From the NCBI RefSeq assembly GCF_008386395.1, contig NZ_CP043761.1, positions 5,952,001-6,016,000 of the forward strand: a stretch of 64,000 bases of DNA. Direction: 5' to 3'. Both the position numbers and the translations under genes were made by a program. Positions 51,617 to 61,314 of the stretch are shown piece after piece. Position 1 is the first letter of the stretch. The number at the start of each line of letters is the position of its first letter. A model generated the notes under the pieces. The model made no database searches and was not told the DNA's origin. It was given only the letters and a program-made list of their open reading frames with translations. The DNA is from Paenibacillus sp. 37 (GTDB taxonomy: Bacteria; Bacillota; Bacilli; Paenibacillales; Paenibacillaceae).

Positions 51617-53632
51617 TTACCGTAGCAGCCTAAGTCCATTCAGAATAACCAGAATTGTACTGCCTTCATGACCTACCACACCCAAAGGCAATGCGACGTC
51701 TTGGAGGAAGTTACCTGCAATTAAGGCCAGAATAACGGTGATGGCAAAAAACATATTTTGTTTCACCGTACGCTGAGCTCGACGAGCCTGCCCAATGACC
51801 CAAGCGATCTCTTCAATGTTATCGTTCATCAGTACCGCATCAGCGACCTCCAGTGCAGTTCCGCTACCGGACAATCCCATCCCCATACCCACAGTAGCTG
51901 CTGCAAGTGCTGGTGCATCATTTACGCCATCCCCTACCATCAGCACAGGACCATACTGTTTGCGGAGCACTTGGACCTTCTCCACTTTATCTTCTGGCAG
52001 CAAGTCTGCATAGACCATGCTTACCCCCGTTTCACGCGCAATCACAGAAGCTGATCTGGCCCGATCTCCTGTTAACATCGCAACTTTTACACCCATGGCT
52101 TCCAGCTTTTTCACTGCAGCTGCTGCCTGTGGCCGTACGGTGTCCCGCATGGCGATCAGCCCAACTAATTCACCATCAGCCATAACAACGGATACGGTTT
52201 TCCCCTCCCCCTCAAGACGGGAGCGTACATCGCCCCACTCAGAAGATACCTTCACATGGTTAACACCATGTTCATCTGGATCACCAACGTTGCTATCTTT
52301 CATCTCCTCTGACTGCATTGATCCCAATACACCTGTTTTGCCAATGCTCCAGACCACACCATTTATAGTTCCTTCGATACCCCAGCCTGTTAGAGCCTGG
52401 ACGTGCTCCGCTTCCTGAAGTGTAATGTTCTCCATGTTCGCCTGATCTACGATGGCACGAGCCAAAGGATGCATGGAGAGGTTCTCAATTGCCGCTACCG
52501 CAGCTAAGAGCTGGGCGCGATCTACATTTTCAGCCGTAATAATATCGGTGACTTGCGGGGTGCCCATGGTCAATGTACCTGTTTTGTCAAAAGCCACGAC
52601 CTGCGTGCGTGCCATATTCTCCATATGGGCACCACCCTTGAAGAGAATGCCACGGCGCGCACTGCTGGACATCGCGGACAGCATGACAGGCATGATGGAA
52701 GACACCAATGCACAAGGTGATGCAACAACCAGAAATACCATCGCTTTATAAAATGCCTCGTTCCATGTCCAGCCAAGCAGCAGTGGAGTTCCTGCAATCA
52801 CAAGTAAAGTCACCCCTACAACAATGCGCGCGTAAATCCCTTCAAACCGCTCCATAAAACGCTGGGAATCCGGCACTTCTGCCTGCGCTTCTTCCACCAT
52901 TTTAATGATTTTGCCAAACAGTGACCCTTCAGCCGATTTTGTAACCTCTACGTATAAGGCACCCTCCCCGTTTACCGTACCTGCATAGACTTCATCCCCC
53001 GCAACTTTGTCCACAGGCAGGGATTCTCCGGTGATGGACGACTGATTGATAAAAGAACTCCCCCGGTACACGACACCATCTGCTGGGATGAGTTCTCCCG
53101 GTTTGACCAACAGCAGATCACCCGGCTGCAGATCATCAATAGCCACGAGGTTCATCTGTCCGTCCTCAATACGCAGTGCAGTCTCCGGCTTCAGCGCGAG
53201 CAATGATGAGATATCCTTATGACTGCGCTCTGTCGCATAACTTTCCAACGCACCACTGAGTGCAAAAATAAAGATCAGCATCGCGCCTTCATTCCAGTAA
53301 CCGATGGCTGCTGCCCCAAGGGATGCGGCAATCATCAGCAGGTTTACATCCAGATCACGGTCCTTGACCAGTGTCTCGATGCCATCCTTCGCTTTGGTCC
53401 AGCCGCCAACGGCATACGCCACAATGTAGAGCATGATGGATAAAGTACCAAAATACGGTGCAGTTCCCCAGGCAATCAGCATCAACAGTCCGCTGCCCAA
53501 TGCTGATTGCATCTCTTTATTCTGCACCATGGCTCGAAAATCAGGCTTCTTGCCACGATTGGGGCCGGGTGTTTGGGATGAGCTTTGTTCTACTTGTTTC
53601 TGTCTGTGTAGAGGTTGATGTATCGCTTGCAT
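51617..53632 (-). CDS. P1B-4-type metal-exporting ATPase (CoaT/PfeT-like)
   Basis: 671 residues from the ATG at 53632 (AAAGGA upstream; a GTG at 53641 is less likely). Six to eight membrane helices, actuator domain (SITGESLPVDK), phosphorylation motif DKTGTLT, HP motif SMHPLARAI and hinge GDGVNDAPAL. The transmembrane metal site is SPC (LVVASPCALV) rather than CPC, and no N-terminal metal-binding domain is present. This is the P1B-4 class, which exports Fe2+ or Co2+. B. subtilis PfeT is of this type and is controlled by PerR/Fur. A Fur-like box lies about 180 bases upstream here. Confidence 0.85.
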   Translation of the reverse strand: MQAIHQPLHRQKQVEQSSSQTPGPNRGKKPDFRAMVQNKEMQSALGSGLLMLIAWGTAPYFGTLSIMLYIVAYAVGGWTKAKDGIETLVKDRDLDVNLLMIAASLGAAAIGYWNEGAMLIFIFALSGALESYATERSHKDISSLLALKPETALRIEDGQMNLVAIDDLQPGDLLLVKPGELIPADGVVYRGSSFINQSSITGESLPVDKVAGDEVYAGTVNGEGALYVEVTKSAEGSLFGKIIKMVEEAQAEVPDSQRFMERFEGIYARIVVGVTLLVIAGTPLLLGWTWNEAFYKAMVFLVVASPCALVSSIMPVMLSAMSSSARRGILFKGGAHMENMARTQVVAFDKTGTLTMGTPQVTDIITAENVDRAQLLAAVAAIENLSMHPLARAIVDQANMENITLQEAEHVQALTGWGIEGTINGVVWSIGKTGVLGSMQSEEMKDSNVGDPDEHGVNHVKVSSEWGDVRSRLEGEGKTVSVVMADGELVGLIAMRDTVRPQAAAAVKKLEAMGVKVAMLTGDRARSASVIARETGVSMVYADLLPEDKVEKVQVLRKQYGPVLMVGDGVNDAPALAAATVGMGMGLSGSGTALEVADAVLMNDNIEEIAWVIGQARRAQRTVKQNMFFAITVILALIAGNFLQDVALPLGVVGHEGSTILVILNGLRLLR

Positions 53633-53749
53633 ATAAATCACGTTCCTTTCGAATGGTAGGTTTGCGGAGAGTGAATGTGCTCCAGTTCCGCTTCCAGAAA
53701 TGAAGTTGTATTGAGAATGAGAGCCATTGTTAATGCCCTAAAAATGACA

Positions 53750-53780
53750 CATGCTGCTGCGGGAATCCCGCAGCAGCATG
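53750..53780. terminator. Strong hairpin in the ATPase leader, possible attenuator
   Basis: CATGCTGCTGCGGG and CCCGCAGCAGCATG form a perfect 14-base stem with loop AAT. On the minus strand a run of five T's follows about six bases later. It lies between the Fur-like box and the ATPase start. Confidence 0.5.
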
Positions 53781-53811
53781 GTTTTGTGAATGGTTTTGCA
53801 ATCATCTCGAA

Positions 53812-53826
53812 TGAGAATGATAATCA
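53812..53826. promoter_or_regulatory. Fur-family operator
   Basis: TGAGAAT-G-ATAATCA matches the 7-1-7 Fur box TGATAAT-N-ATTATCA with one change in each half. It could be read by Fur or PerR. Confidence 0.65.
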
Positions 53827-53945
53827 TTTTTGTGCTTATGCAATTATTTTTACCCAACACAACTTTTAATCAGTATATGCCTGTAATCCTCATTTGTAAA
53901 TGGATATTTTCCGGACGGTTACTCCTAAATGCGCCTTAAAAAGGC

Positions 53946-53976
53946 AAAAAGCCGCTGTCCATGGGACAACGGCTTA
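53946..53976 (-). terminator. Terminator of metY
   Basis: Minus strand AAGCCGTTGTCC pairs with GGACAGCGGCTT around CATG, followed by T's. Confidence 0.75.
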
Positions 53977-54052
53977 AAGCATCTATTGATAGGCGTTTGA
54001 TTATTTTATAGCATATCGCTTAAGTGAATGTTTCACATCCACCCAATACCAT

Positions 54053-55465
<1,413 letters not shown>

Positions 55466-55524
55466 TTATTTCCGATTTTTCCGATGAGAAATATTAAATA
55501 TGTACATTAACATTTCTATACCAA

Positions 55525-55552
55525 AAAAACCTTTGCCCTCGCAAAGGTTTTT
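55525..55552 (-). terminator. Terminator of the kdu operon
   Basis: AAAAACCTTTGC / GCAAAGGTTTTT twelve-base stem, loop CCTC, T-run on the minus strand. Confidence 0.85.
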
Positions 55553-55597
55553 CGGCTGCTGCAGATGCGCTGCACCACTTTTCAATCCGGCTGTCTC

Positions 55598-56443
55598 TTA
55601 GACCCGAACTGCACTCCATACTTCACGCAAATGTTTGGCCGCAGGTACAGCTTCCTCCGCAGTTACACCTTCAAGTGAAATATCGATATGTGGCTTATAC
55701 GTTTTTAGCAATTCAAAAAATAACGGGTAATCCAGTATGCCTGCCCCAGGTACCGGATTAAACTTCTCTCCCTGTGCATCAAAGGCTACATCTTTGGCAT
55801 GGATCACAATCATCCGCTGATACAGCGATTCCATCACCTCGCGCAAGAAAGCCCCTTGATCTGTAGCATGTGGTTGCTTGATCAGATTACACGGGTCGAA
55901 CAGCATCCCCAGATTCGATGAAGGAATCTCTTCAAACAAACGTGTCATATGTTCATGCGTATGAAGAGTATGTGTGGACACAGGCTCAATCGCCGCATGC
56001 ACGCCCCATTTCTCGGCTTCCTCAGCCAACTCCTCAACCGTTTCTTTCAGCACACTCCACGCCTTCTCTTCATATCCATCCGGATGTGTATCCTGATAGG
56101 TGTCCAAGTCCCCGGTCTCCGTTGCTACCATGCTGCAACCAAAATCCCGGGCATAACGCAGATGCTCCTTGAATCGATCAATGTCCGCACGTCGTCTTAC
56201 CGGATCAGGGTCAATCGGATTGATATAACAGCCCAGTACCGCAATCTTCACCCCGCGCTGTGCAAATTGATCTCCGATCTCATTCGCTAGCCCTGGGCTC
56301 AGCTTGCCATTTGATGAGTCCACATCGGATAATGCTTTGGCCAGCGCCAGCTGTACGGAATTAAATCCGTTATCCGCAATCGTCTGCGCAAGCTGTGCTG
56401 TAGGCTGTTTGCCAAATGTATGTGCCAGAATACCAAGTTTCAT
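55598..56443 (-). CDS. Sugar phosphate isomerase/epimerase-type TIM-barrel protein
   Basis: 281 residues, xylose-isomerase-like barrel. Metal and active-site segments: VATETGDLDTYQD, HAAIEPVSTHTLHTHEHMTRL, MLFDPCNLI, MIVIHAKDVAFD and ISLEGVTAEEAVPAAKHL. It is the last gene of the operon with kduI, a DeoR regulator and kduD, so it probably isomerises or epimerises a sugar in uronate or pectin breakdown. The exact substrate cannot be read from sequence. 37-base gap to kduD. Confidence 0.82.
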   Translation of the reverse strand: MKLGILAHTFGKQPTAQLAQTIADNGFNSVQLALAKALSDVDSSNGKLSPGLANEIGDQFAQRGVKIAVLGCYINPIDPDPVRRRADIDRFKEHLRYARDFGCSMVATETGDLDTYQDTHPDGYEEKAWSVLKETVEELAEEAEKWGVHAAIEPVSTHTLHTHEHMTRLFEEIPSSNLGMLFDPCNLIKQPHATDQGAFLREVMESLYQRMIVIHAKDVAFDAQGEKFNPVPGAGILDYPLFFELLKTYKPHIDISLEGVTAEEAVPAAKHLREVWSAVRV

Positions 56444-56480
56444 CTCACTGCCTCCTTATGCTAATCCGATTATCAGGTGA

Positions 56481-57233
56481 TTAACGTGCCATCCAGCCGC
56501 CATCGACATTCAGCACATGACCATTCAGATAATCCGAAGCGGCAGATGCCAGAAAGACAACCGGGCCTTTCAGATCTTCAGGTGTTCCCCAGCGCCCCGC
56601 AGGAATACGGGCTGTAATATCCCGGTAACGATTCTCGTCCGCACGGATCTGGGTAGTATTATCGGTTTCCATATAACCAGGTGCGATACCGTTAATCTGG
56701 ATTCCTTTACCTGCCCATTCATTGGCGAGTGCTTTGGTTAAACCGGCAACGCCATGTTTACTGGCTGTATACCCTGGCACGTTGATCCCACCTTGATAGG
56801 ACAACATGGAGGCAATATTAATGATTTTGCCACTTCCGCGTTCAATCATATGTCTGCCTGCCAATTGGCTTAGGAAAAATACAGTGTTCAGGTTCAGACC
56901 AATGACATCATGCCAGTCCTGCCCTGCATGATCAGCCGCAGGTGTGCGACGAATGATTCCGGCATTGTTGACGAGAATGTCAATTCTGCCCTGGAACGCA
57001 AGCGCCTGTTCGAACACAGCCGACAACTCATCTTCACGACTTAAATCCGCTTCAATCACATAAGCTTTGCGTCCGAGTGCTTCAATGGCACTTGCCGTTG
57101 CCGCAGGCTTGGAATAAGAGACCAGCACCACATCAGCACCTGCTTCTGCCAAACCAATGGCCATCCCTTGTCCAAGTCCTCCCGAGGTACCTGTCACCAG
57201 TGCAACTTGTCCGCTTAAATCAAATGGGTTCAT
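56481..57233 (-). CDS. kduD: 2-deoxy-D-gluconate 3-dehydrogenase
   Basis: 250-residue short-chain dehydrogenase. Cofactor motif VTGTSGGLGQGMAIGL, NNAGIIRR, catalytic Ser in NIASMLSYQGG and Tyr-Lys in GYTASKHGVAGL, and the KduD-type substrate loop APGYMETDNTTQIRADENR. It oxidises/reduces 2-deoxy-gluconate and the KduI product 2,5-diketo-3-deoxygluconate to 2-keto-3-deoxygluconate. Same strand as kduI and the regulator gene. GGAGGA precedes the ATG. Confidence 0.9.
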   Translation of the reverse strand: MNPFDLSGQVALVTGTSGGLGQGMAIGLAEAGADVVLVSYSKPAATASAIEALGRKAYVIEADLSREDELSAVFEQALAFQGRIDILVNNAGIIRRTPAADHAGQDWHDVIGLNLNTVFFLSQLAGRHMIERGSGKIINIASMLSYQGGINVPGYTASKHGVAGLTKALANEWAGKGIQINGIAPGYMETDNTTQIRADENRYRDITARIPAGRWGTPEDLKGPVVFLASAASDYLNGHVLNVDGGWMAR

Positions 57234-57310
57234 GAATGATTCCTCCGCATGGTTTTGATATGCAATCCTTAGATCCGTCCGTACTTTAATCCCATGAATA
57301 ATGAATGAGG

Positions 57311-58072
57311 TTAACTTTGATAATCCACTGTGACACCGCTCTGCTCGTATAAGGCAGCCGTCTCTTCATCCAAACGACTATCGCTGATAATATAGTCCAG
57401 TTCCGAACACTGGGCGAAAGTTCGCAGTGCAAATTGTCCGAATTTATAATGATCCACAACGCCGTATACTTGCTGCGAGGCAGATATCATTGCTTTTTTC
57501 AAAGGAACCAGATCTCCCGTATATATGGATAATCCAAATTCCGGATGAAGGGCTGTCGTGGATATAAAGGCTTTATGAATGTTAAGACTGGATATAAACG
57601 CAGCCGTGTCATCCCCAACCAACATATTCCGTACACGAGCCCCGCCAGGAACTACCAGTCGCACCTGCTCCTTTTTGGTCAACTCTGCAATAATGAACAG
57701 GTCATTGGTCACCACCGTCAGCGGTTGATTATCGAGACGTTTGGCCATCTCCAGTGTGGTGCTGCCACCATCGAGAGCAACGATATCTCCAGGTCGAATG
57801 TAAGCAAGGGCACGTTCAGCAATCTCCGTCTTCTCCGGATGATGCTTCTCGGTAACTCCGCGGCTATTCAAGATGCCATACTGGTCATTCTGAGCCAGCA
57901 TAGCACCACCATGGACACGTACGAGCAGTCCCATACTCTCCAACTTGTCGAGATCCTCTCGTACTGTTTTCCCAGTCACCTGCAGTAACTCACTCAGATC
58001 ACTGACGGTTACTTCCTGGCGCTCCAGCAGAGCCTCCATAATTTTTTCATGTCTTTTCAATGGATTCATCAT
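57311..58072 (-). CDS. DeoR-family transcriptional regulator of the kdu operon
   Basis: About 253 residues from the ATG at 58072 (AGGAAG six bases upstream); ATG at 58069 also possible. DeoR winged helix at 5-60 (RHEKIMEALLERQEVTVSDL, TGKTVREDLDKLESMGLLVRVHGG) and a sugar-phosphate-binding DeoRC domain (DIVALDGGSTTLEMAKRL, TVVTNDLFIIAEL, FISTTALHPEFGLS). It lies within the operon it probably controls. Three 10-bp-phased TGAAC repeats upstream of kduI are the likely target. Confidence 0.87.
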   Translation of the reverse strand: MMNPLKRHEKIMEALLERQEVTVSDLSELLQVTGKTVREDLDKLESMGLLVRVHGGAMLAQNDQYGILNSRGVTEKHHPEKTEIAERALAYIRPGDIVALDGGSTTLEMAKRLDNQPLTVVTNDLFIIAELTKKEQVRLVVPGGARVRNMLVGDDTAAFISSLNIHKAFISTTALHPEFGLSIYTGDLVPLKKAMISASQQVYGVVDHYKFGQFALRTFAQCSELDYIISDSRLDEETAALYEQSGVTVDYQS

Positions 58073-58156
58073 AATCAACTTCCTATACCACCTGAGTCAA
58101 ATGAATGAGTGTTCTAGTGTCTACCCTGTCAATTTAACTCAGACATCTGTAATTTA

Positions 58157-58996
58157 TTATTTCAGGTCTTTCATCGCTACGCCGTCCATATCTTCGAACG
58201 TCTGATTCTCACCAGCCATCGCCCAACAGAACGTATAATTGCTTGTACCCACACCACTGTGAATGGACCAGCTTGGGGAAATGATCGCCTGGCGATCACG
58301 TACAACCAGATGGCGTGTTTCGTTTGGCTCGCCCATCATATGGAATACAACACCGTCTTCAGGCAAGTTCCAGTACAAGTATACTTCGGAACGGCGGTTA
58401 TGGGTATGTGCAGGCATCGTGTTCCACATGTTACCCTTGTCGAGTTCGGTAATGCCCATCACCAACTGACAACTCTGAATTCCACCTTCTCCTTGGTGAA
58501 TGTAACGATAGATCGTACGCTCATTGGAAGTTTCGATGCTGCCCAGATGATTTGGCTGAGCTTGTTCTTGCGTTGCTTTTACTGTTGGATAGGTGTGATG
58601 AGCCGGTGTGGATACAAAATAGAATTGTGCAGGTTGAGCCTTGTCACTGCTTGTGAACACAACTTCCTTCACACCTCTACCGATGTAGAGACATTCCTTC
58701 GCTCCAATCTCATAACCTTGTCCGTCCGCTGTCACTGTTCCGTGACCACCGACATTAATGATACCGATTTCACGACGCTCCAGGAAAAAGTTCGTTCCGA
58801 TATCTTTCAGGTTCACTTCAAGAGTAATGTCCTTGCTCTCAGGTACAGCCGTTCCCACAATATAACGATCCACATGAGAATACACCGTTACCAATTCATC
58901 GGTTGCAAACAGTTGCTCCATCAAAAATTCCTCACGCAGGCGAGATGTATCATACGTTTTCACTTCATTGGGATGTGCAGCATAACGATTTTCCAT
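58157..58996 (-). CDS. kduI: 5-dehydro-4-deoxy-D-glucuronate isomerase
   Basis: 279 residues, the usual length. Cupin-like enzyme: TYDTSRLREEFLMEQLF, GGHGTVTADGQGYEIGAKECLYIG, the metal-binding MPAHTHNRRSEVYLYW (two His and Glu) and ISPSWSIHSGVGTSNYTFCWAM (His). It converts 5-keto-4-deoxyuronate, the product of unsaturated oligogalacturonide breakdown, to 2,5-diketo-3-deoxygluconate. First gene of the operon. AAAGGAA precedes the ATG. Confidence 0.93.
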   Translation of the reverse strand: MENRYAAHPNEVKTYDTSRLREEFLMEQLFATDELVTVYSHVDRYIVGTAVPESKDITLEVNLKDIGTNFFLERREIGIINVGGHGTVTADGQGYEIGAKECLYIGRGVKEVVFTSSDKAQPAQFYFVSTPAHHTYPTVKATQEQAQPNHLGSIETSNERTIYRYIHQGEGGIQSCQLVMGITELDKGNMWNTMPAHTHNRRSEVYLYWNLPEDGVVFHMMGEPNETRHLVVRDRQAIISPSWSIHSGVGTSNYTFCWAMAGENQTFEDMDGVAMKDLK

Positions 58997-59049
58997 TATT
59001 AATCCATTCCTTTCTTCATTTAAATTAGTTGAGATTGAGTTTGAAAATG

Positions 59050-59074
59050 TTCATATAAGTTCATTTTAGTTCAT
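59050..59074 (-). promoter_or_regulatory. Triple direct-repeat operator upstream of kduI
   Basis: Minus strand TGAAC occurs three times exactly ten bases apart (complements GTTCA at 59050, 59060 and 59070). One repeat per helical turn is typical of DeoR-type operators. It lies 54 bases before the kduI ATG. Confidence 0.65.
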
Positions 59075-59149
59075 TATGTATCTTTTGTGTACCTTTATTT
59101 TCGAAAAAGTAATTTATGTGATAATGAGATTAAGACTTTTTTCCAATTT

Positions 59150-60139
59150 TTATGTATTACGTATTAAGAGAACCTTCCCCTCGATACCCGATTCAGCCGC
59201 TGCAATAGCCTGTTGTACATTCGTTAGTTCATACGTCGCCCCAATGTTTGCCATGACAAGCTTCCCTGCTCTGACCAGCTCCATCACCTCATGAAATACC
59301 TGTTCCCAGCGTTCTTGCGAACAGCGTTCCACCCAATGCTTTAACCAGAAAAGTTTCACATGAACTTGTGTTCCTCGGGTTACTTCATGCCATAACGGTG
59401 TGATCCCCGAAAGCAATCCTACACTGATGACCGTACCATTTGGTTTAAGGCAACTGACCAACTGTTCCCCGTCTGTCCCTCCAATACAATCCACGGCTGC
59501 ATCAGCACCGCACCCCTCTATTAATTCTGCGATTCTAGCCTGGAGCAACTCTTTCGTTGTATTGATAACAGAAACTGCTCCAAAACGATACAGTTCAGCA
59601 GTATGACGATCATCTCTCGTAAGCGCAATCAATTTAAATCCATAAATTTTTGAGATCTGTGCAAAGATTCGCCCGATTGCAGATCCCCCTGCATTCACAA
59701 TCAGGGTATCACCGTACGTAAGCTTAAGCACCTCTGTACAGATCAACCAAGCCGTAACCGGATTAATATATAGCTGACTGGCTGAGTGATCATCGATATC
59801 ATTCGGCACGATGATTGTATGACGATCCAAGGTCTTCACGACGTCCTGCCAAGTATTCTCACCTTTTAGCGGCAAGACGCGGCGTCCCAACATTTGATTG
59901 GATACTCCCGGCCCTACTGCTTCTACTATCCCCACACCCTCAAACCCGGGAACAGCTGGTAATCGGGTACGATGCGGGTAAGCTCCTCGAACAGGAATGA
60001 GATCGGAGGGATTAATAGGCCGAGCATGCATCCTCACTGCTAATTCACCAGGGCCAGGGGGTATCACATCTTTTTCTTCCATACATAACACTTCACTTGG
60101 TTCGCCAAAACGATAATAACGGATTACCCTTGCTTTCAT
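59150..60139 (-). CDS. Zinc-independent medium-chain reductase (MECR/quinone-oxidoreductase-like)
   Basis: 329 residues. MDR fold: MHARPINPSDLIPVRGAYP, PGFEGVGIVEAVGPGV, NPVTAWLICTEVL and the nucleotide-binding IVNAGGSAIGRIFAQISK, then VDCIGGTDGEQL. The zinc-binding cysteines of alcohol dehydrogenases are missing, as in trans-2-enoyl thioester reductases and quinone oxidoreductases. Physiological substrate unknown. Its stop is 153 bases before kduI on the same strand. GGAGA precedes the ATG. Confidence 0.82.
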   Translation of the reverse strand: MKARVIRYYRFGEPSEVLCMEEKDVIPPGPGELAVRMHARPINPSDLIPVRGAYPHRTRLPAVPGFEGVGIVEAVGPGVSNQMLGRRVLPLKGENTWQDVVKTLDRHTIIVPNDIDDHSASQLYINPVTAWLICTEVLKLTYGDTLIVNAGGSAIGRIFAQISKIYGFKLIALTRDDRHTAELYRFGAVSVINTTKELLQARIAELIEGCGADAAVDCIGGTDGEQLVSCLKPNGTVISVGLLSGITPLWHEVTRGTQVHVKLFWLKHWVERCSQERWEQVFHEVMELVRAGKLVMANIGATYELTNVQQAIAAAESGIEGKVLLIRNT

Positions 60140-60307
60140 TGGTGCATCTCCTAAAATAATTTTGCTGGAATAGCTCTAACTAGGATATTAAATATATTTC
60201 CAGAGTGTATAACAATAGTATCAATGGTAAATTATTTCATCAACGACTTATTATGATATAATCCAACTTTTTTCCATTAAAATATGCGATAACTTCTGCT
60301 TAGAAAC

Positions 60308-60353
60308 AAAAAAGAGCCTCACAACCTTGAATTCCAAGGTCGTGAAGCTCTTT
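60308..60353 (-). terminator. Terminator of the qox operon
   Basis: AAAGAGC-CTCACAACCTTG pairs with CAAGGTCGTGA-GCTCTTT, loop of about five bases, and T's follow on the minus strand. Confidence 0.85.
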
Positions 60354-60363
60354 CAACAATGAA

Positions 60364-60693
60364 TTAATGTGCAACAGCATTGTTAAGCATGATCCAGATC
60401 GAACCAATTACGATGGTCATCATAATCAGTAATCCGAAAATAAGGGCCATGACATTCCAGCGTGGTTTCTCTGTTTCCCGAATATGCATGAAGAAGAAGA
60501 GTTGAACCACAAACTGAAGTGCTGCTGTACCAAGAATCACAATGAGTGTTCCTGTTTTGCCCATCATGTCGTTCAAAACCACCACAAGTGGAATGATTGT
60601 CAGTACGACGGACAGAATGAAGCCGATGACATAAGACTTCAGTGAGCCATGTTGTTCATGGCCGTGGGAATCATGTGAGTTGTGCTCTGCCAT
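60364..60693 (-). CDS. qoxD: Quinol oxidase subunit IV (QoxD/CyoD)
   Basis: 109 residues. Three membrane helices (YVIGFILSVVLTIIPLVVVL, TLIVILGTAALQFVVQLFFFMHI, VMALIFGLLIMMTIVIGSIWIM) with the family's QLFFFMHI signature. The N-terminus is His-rich (EHNSHDSHGHEQHG). It stabilises the haem-copper oxidase. The ATG follows the qoxC stop directly, so the genes are coupled. Confidence 0.9.
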   Translation of the reverse strand: MAEHNSHDSHGHEQHGSLKSYVIGFILSVVLTIIPLVVVLNDMMGKTGTLIVILGTAALQFVVQLFFFMHIRETEKPRWNVMALIFGLLIMMTIVIGSIWIMLNNAVAH

Positions 60694-61314
60694 CTACATC
60701 ACCCCCATGAGATAGACGATCGACAGGAGGAAGATCCATACGACGTCCAAGAAGTGCCAGTACAAACTGATAACGTTGATTTTACCGCGAGTAACATCAG
60801 TAATACCACGTTTTTTCAGTTGGAACATGAGTCCAATCATCCAGATCAGACCAAGCGATACGTGAAGTCCGTGAGTACCCACGAGGGTGAAGAATGCACC
60901 AGAAGCAGCACTCGTTGTAAAGCTAAACCCTTCGTGAATCAACTCAATAAACTCATAAACCTCCAGGGCGATAAAGCTTGCACCCAGAACAGCTGTAACA
61001 ATCAGCCAGTTAATCAATTGTTTCACTTTACCCTGGTTCATTGCTAGAACGGCAAGTCCGCTCGTAAATGAACTTGTGAGCAAGATAAATGTCTCGGCGA
61101 TAACGCCAGGCATTTTGATCAATTCAGACAAAATCGGTCCGCCCGCCGTATTGTCACGCAACACAATGAAGGTTGCGAACAATACGGAGAACAGGATAAC
61201 GTCGGAAATCAGGAAGAACCAGAAACCGAGAATTTTCATTTCCTGTGGATCATGATGTCCATGGTCGTGACCATGTGCATGATTCTCACCGTGTTTAGCG
61301 GCTGCTTGAGCCAT
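60694..61314 (-). CDS. qoxC: Quinol oxidase subunit III (QoxC/CyoC)
   Basis: 206 residues with five membrane helices. Signatures ILGFWFFLISDVILFSVLFATFIV and THGLHVSLGLIWMIG are typical of haem-copper oxidase subunit III. The N-terminus carries the His-rich stretch HGENHAHGHDHGHHD. It sits between qoxB and qoxD with no gaps. Confidence 0.92.
   Translation of the reverse strand: MAQAAAKHGENHAHGHDHGHHDPQEMKILGFWFFLISDVILFSVLFATFIVLRDNTAGGPILSELIKMPGVIAETFILLTSSFTSGLAVLAMNQGKVKQLINWLIVTAVLGASFIALEVYEFIELIHEGFSFTTSAASGAFFTLVGTHGLHVSLGLIWMIGLMFQLKKRGITDVTRGKINVISLYWHFLDVVWIFLLSIVYLMGVM

Larger units (their letters stand above)
53633..54052. other. Long leader/intergenic region of the metal ATPase gene
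   Basis: 420 bases without a gene: a degenerate Fur-like half site (53712-53726), a 14-base hairpin (53750-53780), a good Fur-like box (53812-53826) and the metY terminator (53946-53976). No clear promoter pair seen. Confidence 0.6.
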
